This document shows, piece after piece, positions 25,892 to 35,502 of a DNA stretch of 38,251 nt. Made by a program: the position numbers and the translations under genes. The DNA is from Gemmatimonadota bacterium (GTDB lineage: Bacteria > Gemmatimonadota > Gemmatimonadetes > Gemmatimonadales > GWC2-71-9), in contig JAKLGU010000014.1 of NCBI GenBank assembly GCA_022710485.1, positions 1-38,251 on the forward strand. The letters run 5' to 3'. Numbering within the stretch: the first letter of the stretch is position 1; every line of letters begins with the position of its first letter. The notes under the pieces were generated by a model. It saw only the letters and a program-made list of their open reading frames with translations. It was not told the DNA's origin and did no database searches.

Positions 25892-26523
25892 AGGCACTCG
25901 GCCCCCCGACCCGATCCAACCTGATCCGGCACCGCCGCCGGCTGGAACGGGTGCGCAAGGGCATCGACCTGCTCACCCGGAAGCGGCAGGCGCTGGTGGC
26001 CGACCTCTTCCGCGTGGCGACGCCGGCCATCGAGGCGCGCAGCCGGGTCGAGGAGTGCGCGGCGCGGGCCTATCCGGCGCTGCTGGGTGCGGCGGCGGCG
26101 CACGGCGCCGCGGGCATCGACGCGATGGGATGGCCGGCGCGGCAGGTGGAAGTGGGGATGACGGTGACGGAATCGTGGGGCGTGGCGAGCGGCGCGGTGC
26201 AGCGGCTGACGCCGATCCGGCGGACGGTCGAGGGCCGCGGCCAGGCGCCTCCGCTCACCGGGCCGGCGGCGGCCGCTGCCGCCGGCGCGTTCGAGCAGAT
26301 GGTCGAGCTCCTGCTCGATGCCGCCTCCACCGAGCTGCTGCTGCGCCGCCTGGCGGAGGCGCTTCGCCGCACCTCGCGCCAGGTGAACACGCTGGAGAAC
26401 CGCGTGGCGCCCGGGCTCTCGGGAGAGATCCACCGGGTCCGCGCCCTCCTGGAGGAGCGGGAGCGCGAGGACCACACACGACTCAAGCACCTCCTGCGGC
26501 TCCGGCAGCAACCCGGCGCCTAG
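25888..26523 (+). CDS. vatD: V/A-type ATPase central-shaft subunit D
   Basis: A 211-residue antiparallel coiled-coil shaft protein. The N terminus (PPTRSNLIRHRRRLERVRKG) and C-terminal helix (SRQVNTLENRVAPGLSGEIHRVRALLEERERED) carry the diagnostic subunit D motifs. It is the last gene of the operon. Its TAG stop overlaps the stop of the converging pirin gene in the tetranucleotide CTAG. Confidence 0.95.
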   Translation: MKALGPPTRSNLIRHRRRLERVRKGIDLLTRKRQALVADLFRVATPAIEARSRVEECAARAYPALLGAAAAHGAAGIDAMGWPARQVEVGMTVTESWGVASGAVQRLTPIRRTVEGRGQAPPLTGPAAAAAAGAFEQMVELLLDAASTELLLRRLAEALRRTSRQVNTLENRVAPGLSGEIHRVRALLEEREREDHTRLKHLLRLRQQPGA

Positions 26524-27422
26524 CCGGTCGTTCGGATCACTCCCAGTCCGCCCGCGCGGTACTTCTCGATCACCTGCCTGATTTCGGCCATCGTGTTCAT
26601 CACGAACGGGCCCGACCGCGCCACCGGCTCACCGGTAGGCGGGCCCGCGAGGAGGAGCACCTCCGTGCGTGCTCCATCGGCGGGCACCCGCAGGGTCACC
26701 GGGCCACGGTCGCCTTCGAAGGTCACCAGTTGGTCGCGCGTGGCGGGCAGGGCGTCGCTGCCCGCATGCGCCTCGCCCGCCAGGACGTACGCGAGGGCCA
26801 CCGTTCCCTCCGGCAGCGGCTGGTGGACGACGGCGCCGGGTGACAGCGTCCAGTGCAGGTACGTGATGGGGGTGCGGAGCGGGAGGCTCGCGCGGGCACC
26901 GAGGGCTTCGCCGGCGATGACGCGGACGGAGGCGAGGCCGTCGGGCGACGTGGCGGTCGGCAGGGCGGCCGCGACGATGTCGCCGTAGCGAGGCGGCAAC
27001 TGCTTGTCGCGGGCGGGGAGATTGATCCAGAGCTGGACGGCCTCGAGCGTGCCACCGCGCAGGCGGAGGTCGTCGGTCGGCATTTCGGAATGGATGATGC
27101 CGGCACCGGCCGTCATCCACTGCACGTCGCCGGGGGCGAGCCGGCCGTGGTGGCCCGCGGAATCGCGGTGCTCGAGACCACCCTGGAGCAGATAGCTCAC
27201 GACCTCGAAGCCGGCGTGCGGGTGGGGCGGAACGCCGCCGCCTCCGCCGGGGGCGATGTCGATGGGGCCGAGGCGGTCGAGGAGGAGGAACGGGTCGATC
27301 TCCCGGGCGGCGTACGAAGGGAAGGGGCGATGGACGATGATCCCCTCTCCCTCCGGCGTGGCGACGCCGGGGAGGATCCCGGCGGCGCGCCGGCCCTGAC
27401 GGGGAGTTGCGGTCTGGCTCAC
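26520..27422 (-). CDS. Pirin-family cupin protein
   Basis: A 300-residue bicupin of the pirin family. Some members are quercetinases or redox-responsive regulators. The N-terminal cupin has the metal site His67, His69, His111 and Glu113 (PPHPHAGFEVVSYLL, then GAGIIHSEM). I chose the GTG at 27422 (MSQTATPRQGRR) because GGAGGAGG lies nine bases upstream. An ATG 36 bases earlier lacks a ribosome binding site. It is divergent from the MarR gene, and the operator-like palindrome between them may control it too. Confidence 0.93.
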   Translation of the reverse strand: MSQTATPRQGRRAAGILPGVATPEGEGIIVHRPFPSYAAREIDPFLLLDRLGPIDIAPGGGGGVPPHPHAGFEVVSYLLQGGLEHRDSAGHHGRLAPGDVQWMTAGAGIIHSEMPTDDLRLRGGTLEAVQLWINLPARDKQLPPRYGDIVAAALPTATSPDGLASVRVIAGEALGARASLPLRTPITYLHWTLSPGAVVHQPLPEGTVALAYVLAGEAHAGSDALPATRDQLVTFEGDRGPVTLRVPADGARTEVLLLAGPPTGEPVARSGPFVMNTMAEIRQVIEKYRAGGLGVIRTTG

Positions 27423-27451
27423 GGGACTTAACCTCCTCCATGTGGACGGAC

Positions 27452-27480
27452 TTGACATTTAGTGTTACAACACATAATAT
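27452..27480 (+). promoter_or_regulatory. Consensus sigma-70 promoter of the MarR gene
   Basis: TTGACA (27452-27457), exactly 17 bases, TAATAT (27475-27480). The expected transcription start, six to seven bases downstream, coincides with the ATG at 27487. The message would be leaderless or nearly so, in line with the absence of a ribosome binding site. Confidence 0.8.
27462..27473. promoter_or_regulatory. Candidate MarR operator O1
   Basis: GTGTT-AC-AACAC, with 5-bp arms, lies wholly within the spacer of the marR-like promoter, where a bound repressor would block RNA polymerase. It shares the core TGTTA(C/T)AACA with the palindrome at 28007-28018. Confidence 0.6.
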
Positions 27481-27486
27481 ACGGCC

Positions 27487-27966
27487 ATGAGTCAACTCGC
27501 AAGCGAACTGAAACAGAACAAGCCCTTCACCTCCACGGTGCAGGAGGCGGTGCTCAGCATCAAGCGGACGGCGGCGCTGCTCGACCTGCGGGTGGCTGAA
27601 CTGCTCCGCCCCTACGGGGTCACGCCCACCCAGTACAACGTGCTGCGGATTCTCCGCGGGGCAGGGGCCGACGGCCTCCCACGCTGCGAGGTGCAGGGGA
27701 GGCTGGTGGCCCCGGTGGCGGACACCACGCGGCTCCTCGACCGCCTCGAGAAGATGGGGCTCGTGTCGCGCGCCAGGAACACGGAAGACCGCCGCGTCGT
27801 GACCTCGAAGATCACTCCCCGCGGGCTGGCGCTCCTGGACAAGGTGGCGGCGCCGCTCCGGCAGTTCGAGGAGCACGAGGTCGGGCAGGTGTCCGACGCC
27901 CGGCTCCGCTCGCTGATCGGCATTCTCGACGAGGTCCGGCGTCTCACCCCCTGTCATCGAGGGTAG
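27487..27966 (+). CDS. MarR-family transcriptional regulator
   Basis: A 159-residue winged-helix protein. The DNA-binding core runs from about residue 40 (GVTPTQYNVLRILRGAG) through the recognition helix (VADTTRLLDRLEKMGLVSR) to the wing (RNTEDRRVVTSKITPRG). The two Cys residues (about 67 and 156) could serve redox sensing, but that is not established. It is divergent from pirin, is followed by a terminator, and lies upstream of a nitroreductase whose promoter region carries a matching palindrome. I infer that it represses itself, probably pirin, and the nitroreductase in response to quinone, phenolic or electrophile stress. Confidence 0.93.
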   Translation: MSQLASELKQNKPFTSTVQEAVLSIKRTAALLDLRVAELLRPYGVTPTQYNVLRILRGAGADGLPRCEVQGRLVAPVADTTRLLDRLEKMGLVSRARNTEDRRVVTSKITPRGLALLDKVAAPLRQFEEHEVGQVSDARLRSLIGILDEVRRLTPCHRG

Positions 27967-27971
27967 ACCAC

Positions 27972-27996
27972 GCCCCGTCTTTCGGGGCTTTCGTTT
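27972..27996 (+). terminator. Rho-independent terminator after the MarR gene
   Basis: GCCCCG (27972-27977), loop TCTTT, CGGGGC (27983-27988), then TTTCGTTT. It begins six bases after the marR-like stop and separates that gene from the nitroreductase. Confidence 0.8.
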
Positions 27997-28006
27997 AGTT
28001 CATTAT

Positions 28007-28018
28007 ATGTTATAACAT
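28007..28018. promoter_or_regulatory. Candidate MarR operator O2
   Basis: A perfect 12-base palindrome ATGTTATAACAT, 19 bases before the nitroreductase ATG, in an AT-rich promoter-like patch. Its core matches the O1 site upstream of the MarR gene. Confidence 0.6.
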
Positions 28019-28037
28019 TATTTAGGAGAACACTAAA

Positions 28038-28655
28038 ATGATCACGACCCCGCTCGCCAACGCCGTTCTCGAGGCCGCCGAATCCCGTCGCTCCATTCGC
28101 CGCTACTCAAACGCCCCGGTCACGGAATCGGAACTGGCGCAACTCGTCGAGACCGCGGGCCGCGCCCCATCCGCGTTCAACCTTCAGCCCTGGCGCTGGG
28201 TGGCAGTGCGCGACCCGGAGCTCAAGAGCCAGCTCCAGGCGGCGGCGTACGGTCAGCCGCAGGTGGGCGCCGCTCCGGTCGTACTCGTCCTGTACACCGA
28301 CACGCTCGATGCGCTCATGAACGTGGAGGAGACCTTCGCGCGCACGCTGCCGGCCGAGAAAGCCGCCGGCACCAAGGCGCACCTCCTCTCGACGATCGGA
28401 GCGCAGAGCGAGGCGGACCGCGAGGCCTGGGGCGCGGGGCAGAGCTACATCGCGCTGGGGTACCTGCTCCTGGTGGCCGAGGGCATGGGGCTCGGGACCT
28501 CGCCGATGCTCGGCTTCGATCCGGAGCAGGTCAAGTCCGTCCTTGGCCTGCCGTCGTACGCGCGGGTCCCGGCGCTGGTGGCCGTCGGCCATCCGGCGGA
28601 GGAGGGGTTCGCCTCCACGCGTCACGCGGTCGGGCGGGTGCTGAGCCTGCGCTGA
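28038..28655 (+). CDS. Nitroreductase-family flavoprotein
   Basis: A 205-residue FMN-dependent NAD(P)H oxidoreductase. The N-terminal SRRSIRRYSNAPVTESEL and APSAFNLQPWRWVAV segments form the FMN-binding signature. A second site lies at YIALGYLLLVAEGMGLGTSPMLGFDPEQVK. Members reduce nitroaromatics, quinones or related electrophiles, but the natural substrate here is unknown. AGGAG precedes the ATG at 28038. It has its own promoter region with palindrome O2, so it is a likely target of the adjacent MarR protein. Confidence 0.94.
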   Translation: MITTPLANAVLEAAESRRSIRRYSNAPVTESELAQLVETAGRAPSAFNLQPWRWVAVRDPELKSQLQAAAYGQPQVGAAPVVLVLYTDTLDALMNVEETFARTLPAEKAAGTKAHLLSTIGAQSEADREAWGAGQSYIALGYLLLVAEGMGLGTSPMLGFDPEQVKSVLGLPSYARVPALVAVGHPAEEGFASTRHAVGRVLSLR

Positions 28656-28658
28656 GCA

Positions 28659-29174
28659 CTAGCGGAAGGTGGTGCGCAGGCACGCCGCCTCGAGCGCGGC
28701 GGTGAGCGCCGCGGAGAGGTCCGCGCGGACGCCATCGGACGGGAGGAGCTGCATTCGGCCGCAACCGTTGCAGGTACGGACGGGGCCGCGCACGGTGACG
28801 TCGATCGAGGGGAGACCTGGGAAGGGCAGGGTGCCGTGCACCTCGCCCATGTCGGGTCCCTGCCGCCAGACGCGGCTGGCGCAGGCGTGACAGCTGAGGG
28901 CCCCGCTCGGGCCGGCCGGATGCGCCATCGGAAGGTGGCCGCCGTCGAGGAGGGCCGCTTCGAGCTCGGTCACGAAGCCCGGCCGCGGCTGGCGGCGATC
29001 GGTGCAGCCGGTGCCGCACACGCGGAAGGGAAGGCCCTGGAGGGAGAGTTCGATCATGCCGGCGGCGGCGTGACACCACGCCACCGCCTGTTGTGTCAGC
29101 GGCCCGCCGCACCCGAGGCAGGCCGCCGGTTCGCGGCCGAAGAGCCGCCACCGCCAGTACCAGAGTCGCGTCAT
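28659..29174 (-). CDS. Cysteine-rich protein of unknown function
   Basis: A 171-residue protein that I do not recognise. It contains four CX2C or CX3C pairs: CLGC near the N terminus, CGTGC, CHAC in the middle and CNGC near the C terminus. It probably binds two zinc ions as zinc ribbons. No membrane helix is present. It starts 22 bases after the desaturase stop on the same strand and may be co-transcribed with it. It converges on the nitroreductase with a three-base gap. Confidence 0.75.
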   Translation of the reverse strand: MTRLWYWRWRLFGREPAACLGCGGPLTQQAVAWCHAAAGMIELSLQGLPFRVCGTGCTDRRQPRPGFVTELEAALLDGGHLPMAHPAGPSGALSCHACASRVWRQGPDMGEVHGTLPFPGLPSIDVTVRGPVRTCNGCGRMQLLPSDGVRADLSAALTAALEAACLRTTFR

Positions 29175-29196
29175 GCCACGTCCGGTCGGGGTCCCG

Positions 29197-30294
29197 TCAG
29201 GCGGCGGCCGCCAGCGGCTGGCGGCCGAGGCGCTTCAGCGAGGCGTAATGCGACGCGATGGCGTCGCGCAGCGTGTCGTGCTGGTTGTACGGGAGGCCGT
29301 GGGCGAGCGCCGTCTCCTTCACGATGCCGCTGATGGCCGGGTAGTGGATGCTGCACACCTTCGGGAAGAGGTGGTGCTCCACCTGGAAATTGAGCCCGCC
29401 CACATACCAGCAGAGCAGCCGGTTCCGGGGCCCGAAGTCGGAGGTGGTCTCCAGTTCGTGCGCCATCCACGCGGAACCCATCGCGCCCGCGACGTCGGGC
29501 GTCGGATAGGTGATGTCCTCGACGACGTGCGCCAGCTGGAAGACCACGCCGAGGATCGTGCCGGCCACCAGGTTCATGACCAGGAAGCCAATGACGAACT
29601 GCCACCACGGGACGTTCAGCACGATCAGCGGAATGATGATGGCCCAGGCGTAGTAGGCCGCCTTGCCGATAAAGAGCCCGACGATTTCCCTCGGCGGGTT
29701 CTTGCGGGCGAGGAACGGTCCGATGTCCTTCTGGAGGAAGTACTTGTAGTCCTTCACGAACACCCAGAAGAGGGTCGAGAAGCTGTAGGCCAGGAATCCG
29801 TACAGGTGCTGGAAGCGGTGGAACGGCTTCCACTCCGTGTGCGGCGAGAGCCGGAGCAGCGGCGAGACGGTCAGGTCCTCGTCGAGCCCCTCGATGTTGG
29901 TGTAGGTGTGGTGGATCACGTTGTGCGTGACCTTCCACATGTAGCCGTTGGCACCGCACAGGTCGAACGACCAGCCGATCACCCGGTTCACCCAGGCGTT
30001 TTCCGAATAGGCGCCATGCAGCGCGTCGTGCGCCACGCTGAACCCGATCCCGGCCACCCCCACTCCCATCAACGCCGCGAGGCCCAGCATCGTCCAGGGG
30101 CCGAAGCTGTTGCTGAGGATCATGCCGTAGGGCACGAAGGTCATCGCCACCAGGATGACGCCCTTCAGCATCATGCGCCAGTCGGCCTTGTCGGAGATCC
30201 CGCGCGAGGTGAAGTAGTCGGACACCCGTGACTTTACGTCGTCAGAAAACGACGCCGCGTCGCGGTTGGGGAAGGTGACTCGAATTGTGGACAT
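29197..30294 (-). CDS. Fatty acid desaturase, front-end (linoleoyl-CoA desaturase-like) type
   Basis: A 365-residue di-iron membrane desaturase. The three histidine boxes are HDALH at 89-93, HNVIHH at 124-129 and QVEHH near residue 305. The Gln in the third box is typical of front-end (delta-5/delta-6-like) enzymes. There is no fused cytochrome b5 domain, so an external electron donor is needed. Hydrophobic helices lie near 45-85 and 220-265. I chose the ATG at 30294 (MSTIRVTFPNRD). The upstream open frame is arginine-rich noise. A role in adapting membrane fluidity is inferred. Confidence 0.94.
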   Translation of the reverse strand: MSTIRVTFPNRDAASFSDDVKSRVSDYFTSRGISDKADWRMMLKGVILVAMTFVPYGMILSNSFGPWTMLGLAALMGVGVAGIGFSVAHDALHGAYSENAWVNRVIGWSFDLCGANGYMWKVTHNVIHHTYTNIEGLDEDLTVSPLLRLSPHTEWKPFHRFQHLYGFLAYSFSTLFWVFVKDYKYFLQKDIGPFLARKNPPREIVGLFIGKAAYYAWAIIIPLIVLNVPWWQFVIGFLVMNLVAGTILGVVFQLAHVVEDITYPTPDVAGAMGSAWMAHELETTSDFGPRNRLLCWYVGGLNFQVEHHLFPKVCSIHYPAISGIVKETALAHGLPYNQHDTLRDAIASHYASLKRLGRQPLAAAA

Positions 30295-30394
30295 CGGGGA
30301 CCGCGCCTTCCGCCCGTGAGGGGCGGCCATGAGACATAGGGAGGGCACCCGCAATATAGCCGCCGGTACACCGATCCGCCCCCGGATACCCGAG

Positions 30395-32451
<2,057 letters not shown>

Positions 32452-32452
<1 letters not shown>

Positions 32453-33153
32453 CAGTGATACCCGGCGCCGGGATAGAGCAGGTTCAGCGTGAAGAGGAAC
32501 ACCGGATCGAAGACGTGGCTGAAGAGCTGCCAGGCGATCAGGATGCCGATGAGGCCGAGCCCGCGGTTGCTCCAGATGAACTCCTGGTACCGCGCGGTGG
32601 CGCGGTCGGTCAGGAGGAGCGGGATGGCGCCGCTCCCGTCGAGGGGTGGGAAGGGAAAGAGGTTGAGCACCGCGAGCACCAGGTTGAGCGACAGCACGGC
32701 GCTCAGCGCGAACGCCGCGGCGGCCCAGGCGGCGCTCCCATCGGTGGCGGCGAGCTGGTCGAACCCCGCCCGTTCCGGCGGGAAGAAGACGCCGGCGCCC
32801 GCCCCGAGACGGAGCGCCCCGAAGGCGAGCGCCACGAGCAGCAGGTTCGCCGCCGGGCCGGCCAGGGCCATCCACGCGGCGCGCCGGGGGTGGCGGCGTG
32901 CCCAGGCCGGATCATAGGGCGCGCTGGCGAATCCCATCGGCCATCCGGTCAGGAGGGCGCTGATGAGCGGGATCCAGAGCATGCCGGCCGGTTCGCGCCG
33001 GATGTGGGGCCGCGGGTCGAGGGACACCTGGCCGCCGCGGTAGGCGGTCGGGTCTCCCCCGAGCAGGGCGGCCCAGGCGTGCGCAGCTTCATGGATGGTC
33101 ACCGAAACCAGGAAGACGGCGTAGTAGGCCAGCGCGTGGCCGATGTCGGTCAT
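32452..33153 (-). CDS. Site-2-type membrane metalloprotease (M50 family)
   Basis: A 233-residue membrane protein. The zinc site is HEAAH at residues 21-25 in the first helix, and the third ligand is the Asp in [10 protein letters not shown] in a later helix, typical of small rhomboid-like M50 (SREBP/Rip) proteases. No PDZ domain is present. Such compact M50 proteins are widespread and mostly of unknown substrate. It is the promoter-proximal gene of a pair with the DUF255 protein. Confidence 0.93.
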
Positions 33154-33248
33154 TGCGAAGTATCGCCTTGTTTCGGTGTCTGTTCGGGTTTGGGGCGCCC
33201 CGGCTCTTGTGCGTTCAGGGGGTCTGGCTTAGCTTGGCTCTGCGGAAA

Positions 33249-33264
33249 CACGCCAATTGGCGTG
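33249..33264. repeat. Perfect 16-bp palindrome upstream of the cold-shock gene
   Basis: CACGCC-AATT-GGCGTG is fully self-complementary. It may be a regulator site or a hairpin in a leader RNA. It lies in the 298-base gap between the divergent M50 and cold-shock genes. Confidence 0.6.
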
Positions 33265-33287
33265 GACTGGTGCCGGGTTTCTCTCAG

Positions 33288-33315
33288 GGGCTCGCATTCG
33301 CGATGCCCTTTTTTT
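33288..33315 (+). terminator. Terminator-like hairpin inside the cold-shock upstream region
   Basis: The stem GGGCTCGC pairs with GCGA(T)GCCC around ATTC, with one bulged base, and is followed by seven T residues (33309-33315). No rightward gene precedes it, so it would end either a small RNA made from 33154-33300 or a prematurely terminated cold-shock leader. Confidence 0.55.
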
Positions 33316-33451
33316 GATTCCCGATGTCGCATAGGGCGACCACTCGTCATCCGCACGGGTTCCCGCCGTCCGGCGGAATGCCCGGAACAACCGTAGTCGG
33401 CCAGGACGGCATGCCCGGACTCCGATTACACCACACCATCAGGAGTACCGC

Positions 33452-33661
33452 ATGCGTACGACCGGCACCGTGAAGTGGTTCAACGACGCCAAGGGCTTCG
33501 GTTTCATCACCCCCGAAGGCGGCCAGAAGGACTGCTTCGTCCACCACTCGGCCATCTCGGGCCAGGGCTTCAAGTCGCTCGCTGAAGGCGAGCGGGTTGA
33601 ATTCGACATCGTCCAGGGCGCCAAGGGCCCCGCGGCCGAGAACGTCGTCAAGCTCAAGTAA
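33452..33661 (+). CDS. cspA: Cold-shock protein, CspA family
   Basis: A 69-residue single cold-shock domain that binds single-stranded RNA and DNA and prevents unwanted RNA structure. It has the RNP-1 motif KGFGFI (residues 14-19) and RNP-2-like CFVHHSAI, with [14 protein letters not shown] intact. AGGAG lies six bases before the ATG. The long upstream region contains several hairpins (including CCGCCG-TC-CGGCGG at 33363-33376), as expected for a temperature-responsive leader. It is monocistronic, with a strong terminator downstream. Confidence 0.97.
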   Translation: MRTTGTVKWFNDAKGFGFITPEGGQKDCFVHHSAISGQGFKSLAEGERVEFDIVQGAKGPAAENVVKLK

Positions 33662-33698
33662 GTCGAGAGGGGACGCCGGCGTCGCCGGCTACCACGTC

Positions 33699-33737
33699 AT
33701 GGCCGGTCCGACTTCGTCGGGCCGGCCATTTCGTTTT
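33699..33737 (+). terminator. Strong rho-independent terminator after cspA
   Basis: A 14-bp stem (33699-33712 with 33716-33729, one G-U pair) around a TTC loop, followed by TTCGTTTT. A smaller hairpin GCCGGC-GTC-GCCGGC at 33675-33689 precedes it. Confidence 0.85.
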
Positions 33738-33750
33738 CCGGGATGCCCCG

Positions 33751-34491
33751 TTACCGGGCCGGCTTGGCGAGCAGCGTGGTGTGCCGGCGGACCAGGCGCA
33801 GGACGACAGCGACCACGATCCCGAAGATCAGCGCCCCGAGCCAGAACGGGTCGATCCGCCACACGCCGAACGACACCCTCCATTCCGCCACGTTGAGCGC
33901 CGCGAAGATGAGCACGAGCTGGAGCAGGCTGGAATATTCCCGGCGGAGCACCGGGCGGAGGTGAAACGGCGTCGCCGGGGGCACCCAGTGGCGGAAGCTG
34001 GGGATGAAGGCGGGCGTCCTGGCCGACCAGTCGACGAACACCTGGCCGTACTGGCCCCGGAGAAACTCCTCCTCCGCGAACATGATGCGCTCGTAGTACA
34101 GCCAGAACATGAGCCCGATGACGATGGCGGGCCACGCCCTGAGGGGCAGCAGCACCGGCCCGAGCCAGCCGAGGTAATTGCCCAGGTAGAGGGGGTGCCG
34201 GACGATGGAATACATGCCGGTGGTGTTGAGCGACCTCGCCACCTGCGTGTCCCGGTTCCGGCCCGAGGTGCCGGGCGCCGCGCACCCGATGGTATAGGCG
34301 CGGACGGCCAGGCCGACGAGTGAGATCCCGAAGCAGACCAGCGGCCAGGCCATGGGGACCGTGTCCGGCTCACCGGGGATGGCCACCGACACGATCTGGG
34401 TGAACAACAGCGCGACCCCGAAAAGCGGCAGGAACCCCCGGTGCCGGAAGAGCCACTGCCCCGATCGGATGCAATCCTCGTAGAGCGCCAT
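33751..34491 (-). CDS. Isoprenylcysteine carboxyl methyltransferase-like membrane methyltransferase
   Basis: A 246-residue membrane protein of the ICMT/PEMT superfamily. About five helices surround the conserved core NTTGMYSIVRHPLYLGNYLG (near residues 89-108) and YYERIMFAEEEFL, which together bind SAM in this superfamily. The preceding GTSGRNRDTQVA stretch recalls LmtA-like lipid A 1-phosphate methyltransferases, but I cannot confirm this. The substrate is probably a lipid. It starts with ATG at 34491, 25 bases after the stop of the SYLF gene. Confidence 0.87.
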   Translation of the reverse strand: MALYEDCIRSGQWLFRHRGFLPLFGVALLFTQIVSVAIPGEPDTVPMAWPLVCFGISLVGLAVRAYTIGCAAPGTSGRNRDTQVARSLNTTGMYSIVRHPLYLGNYLGWLGPVLLPLRAWPAIVIGLMFWLYYERIMFAEEEFLRGQYGQVFVDWSARTPAFIPSFRHWVPPATPFHLRPVLRREYSSLLQLVLIFAALNVAEWRVSFGVWRIDPFWLGALIFGIVVAVVLRLVRRHTTLLAKPAR

Positions 34492-34516
34492 GCGAATTCC
34501 TCGCGATCGCCGCGTG

Positions 34517-35098
34517 TCAGTCCTTCGGCTTGTCTGCTTCCGGCTTCTTCGACGACGAGTCCGCGGCCAGCGGCTTGAACGTGAACTTCTGCCCGCCGAC
34601 CGACGCCTCGTACATCAACCCGGTCTTGGCCAGTGTGAAGACCAGCACGCCCAGCCGGTACTTGGCGTTGGCGGAGGCGCCGCTGGCCGCGGCGACGGCG
34701 CTGACCTGCGCGCTCAGCTCGAAGCTGTTCCCCTTGAACGCGTCGATGGCGTCGCGGTTCTCGAAGAAGATGACCTCGGCATAGGACTGCCCGCCAAGCT
34801 GGAGGCCGATCGTCACCTGGCCGAGCTTGGCCTGCCCGATGATCTGGCCGCCTTCGTAGAGGCATCCCGTGCCGGCGGCGCCGCCCACGATGAACGCGCC
34901 CTTCCCGACCGAGGGGAAGATGGCGTACCCGATCGCGCTCCCGAAGAACTTCTCGAGGTTCGGGTCGTTCTTCTTGAACAGGTCGATGGTCTCGCCGCAG
35001 CGGCTGCGCTGCTTCTCGTCCTGGGCATGAAGTGGGGCCGGTCCCAGCGCCTGGAGGGCGGCGAGCGCGAGCAGCGAGGCGATCAGGGGGTGGCGCAT
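34517..35098 (-). CDS. Secreted SYLF/YSC84-domain lipid-binding protein
   Basis: A 193-residue protein with a Sec signal peptide (cleavage near LHAQ, residue 26). A SYLF (Ysc84/DUF500) domain follows: KFFGSAIGYAIFPSVGKGAFIVGGAAGTG, then GQSYAEVIFFENRDAIDAFKGNSFEL. Bacterial members are exported proteins thought to bind lipids or membranes. A lysine-rich tail ends the protein. AAGGAG lies five bases before the ATG at 35098. The longer frame upstream lacks a ribosome binding site and would bury the signal peptide. Confidence 0.92.
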   Translation of the reverse strand: MRHPLIASLLALAALQALGPAPLHAQDEKQRSRCGETIDLFKKNDPNLEKFFGSAIGYAIFPSVGKGAFIVGGAAGTGCLYEGGQIIGQAKLGQVTIGLQLGGQSYAEVIFFENRDAIDAFKGNSFELSAQVSAVAAASGASANAKYRLGVLVFTLAKTGLMYEASVGGQKFTFKPLAADSSSKKPEADKPKD

Positions 35099-35121
35099 GA
35101 CGACTCCTTCATCGGTCGAAA

Positions 35122-35502
35122 TCAGTTCGGGGAATCGGCGGGCCTGGTCCTGCGCCACGCCACGACGAAGAGCGTCGCAAGGAGCAGGTCGATCAGTGCC
35201 CCGCCAAGAAAGAAGGAGCCGGTCCGGCCCTGCGCGTAGAGGACGCAGACACCTGCTCCCCAAATGACCTTTTCGAGCACGGCCGGGAGCATGACCGGCC
35301 GCAGGCGGGCGGGGTCACGCCCCACCAGCAGGAACACCAGCTGCCAAGCGAGGGCCACCCCGACGAATCCGTAATAGAACTCGGGGTGCGAGAACGCCGG
35401 CGGCGCGAGCCGGGCCACGGTCCCCTCCAGGAACAGCATCGGCAGCAGCACCAGGATGCCGTACACGCCGGCCAGGGTGAACACCCGCTTCGCGAAGATC
35501 AT
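35122..35502 (-). CDS. Small four-helix membrane protein
   Basis: A 126-residue protein with four hydrophobic helices (about 8-26, 42-60, 70-88 and 97-114) and short polar loops. I do not recognise its family. The ATG at 35502 overlaps the stop of dimethylargininase (ATGA), and the gene lies 23 bases before the SYLF gene on the same strand. A function linked to either neighbour is possible but unsupported. Confidence 0.8.
   Translation of the reverse strand: MIFAKRVFTLAGVYGILVLLPMLFLEGTVARLAPPAFSHPEFYYGFVGVALAWQLVFLLVGRDPARLRPVMLPAVLEKVIWGAGVCVLYAQGRTGSFFLGGALIDLLLATLFVVAWRRTRPADSPN

Noticed and set aside
33154..33316. 6S, SRP or tmRNA gene in the cspA upstream region
   Set aside because: The region has hairpins and a terminator, but none of the conserved sequence blocks of these RNAs could be found on either strand.
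33150..33356. 68-codon minus-strand frame ending in an ATGA overlap with the M50 protease start
   Set aside because: The overlap is like those of real genes here, but the product is a polar, Pro/Lys/Gln-rich chain without fold-like pattern and lies across the palindrome and terminator. I could not support it.
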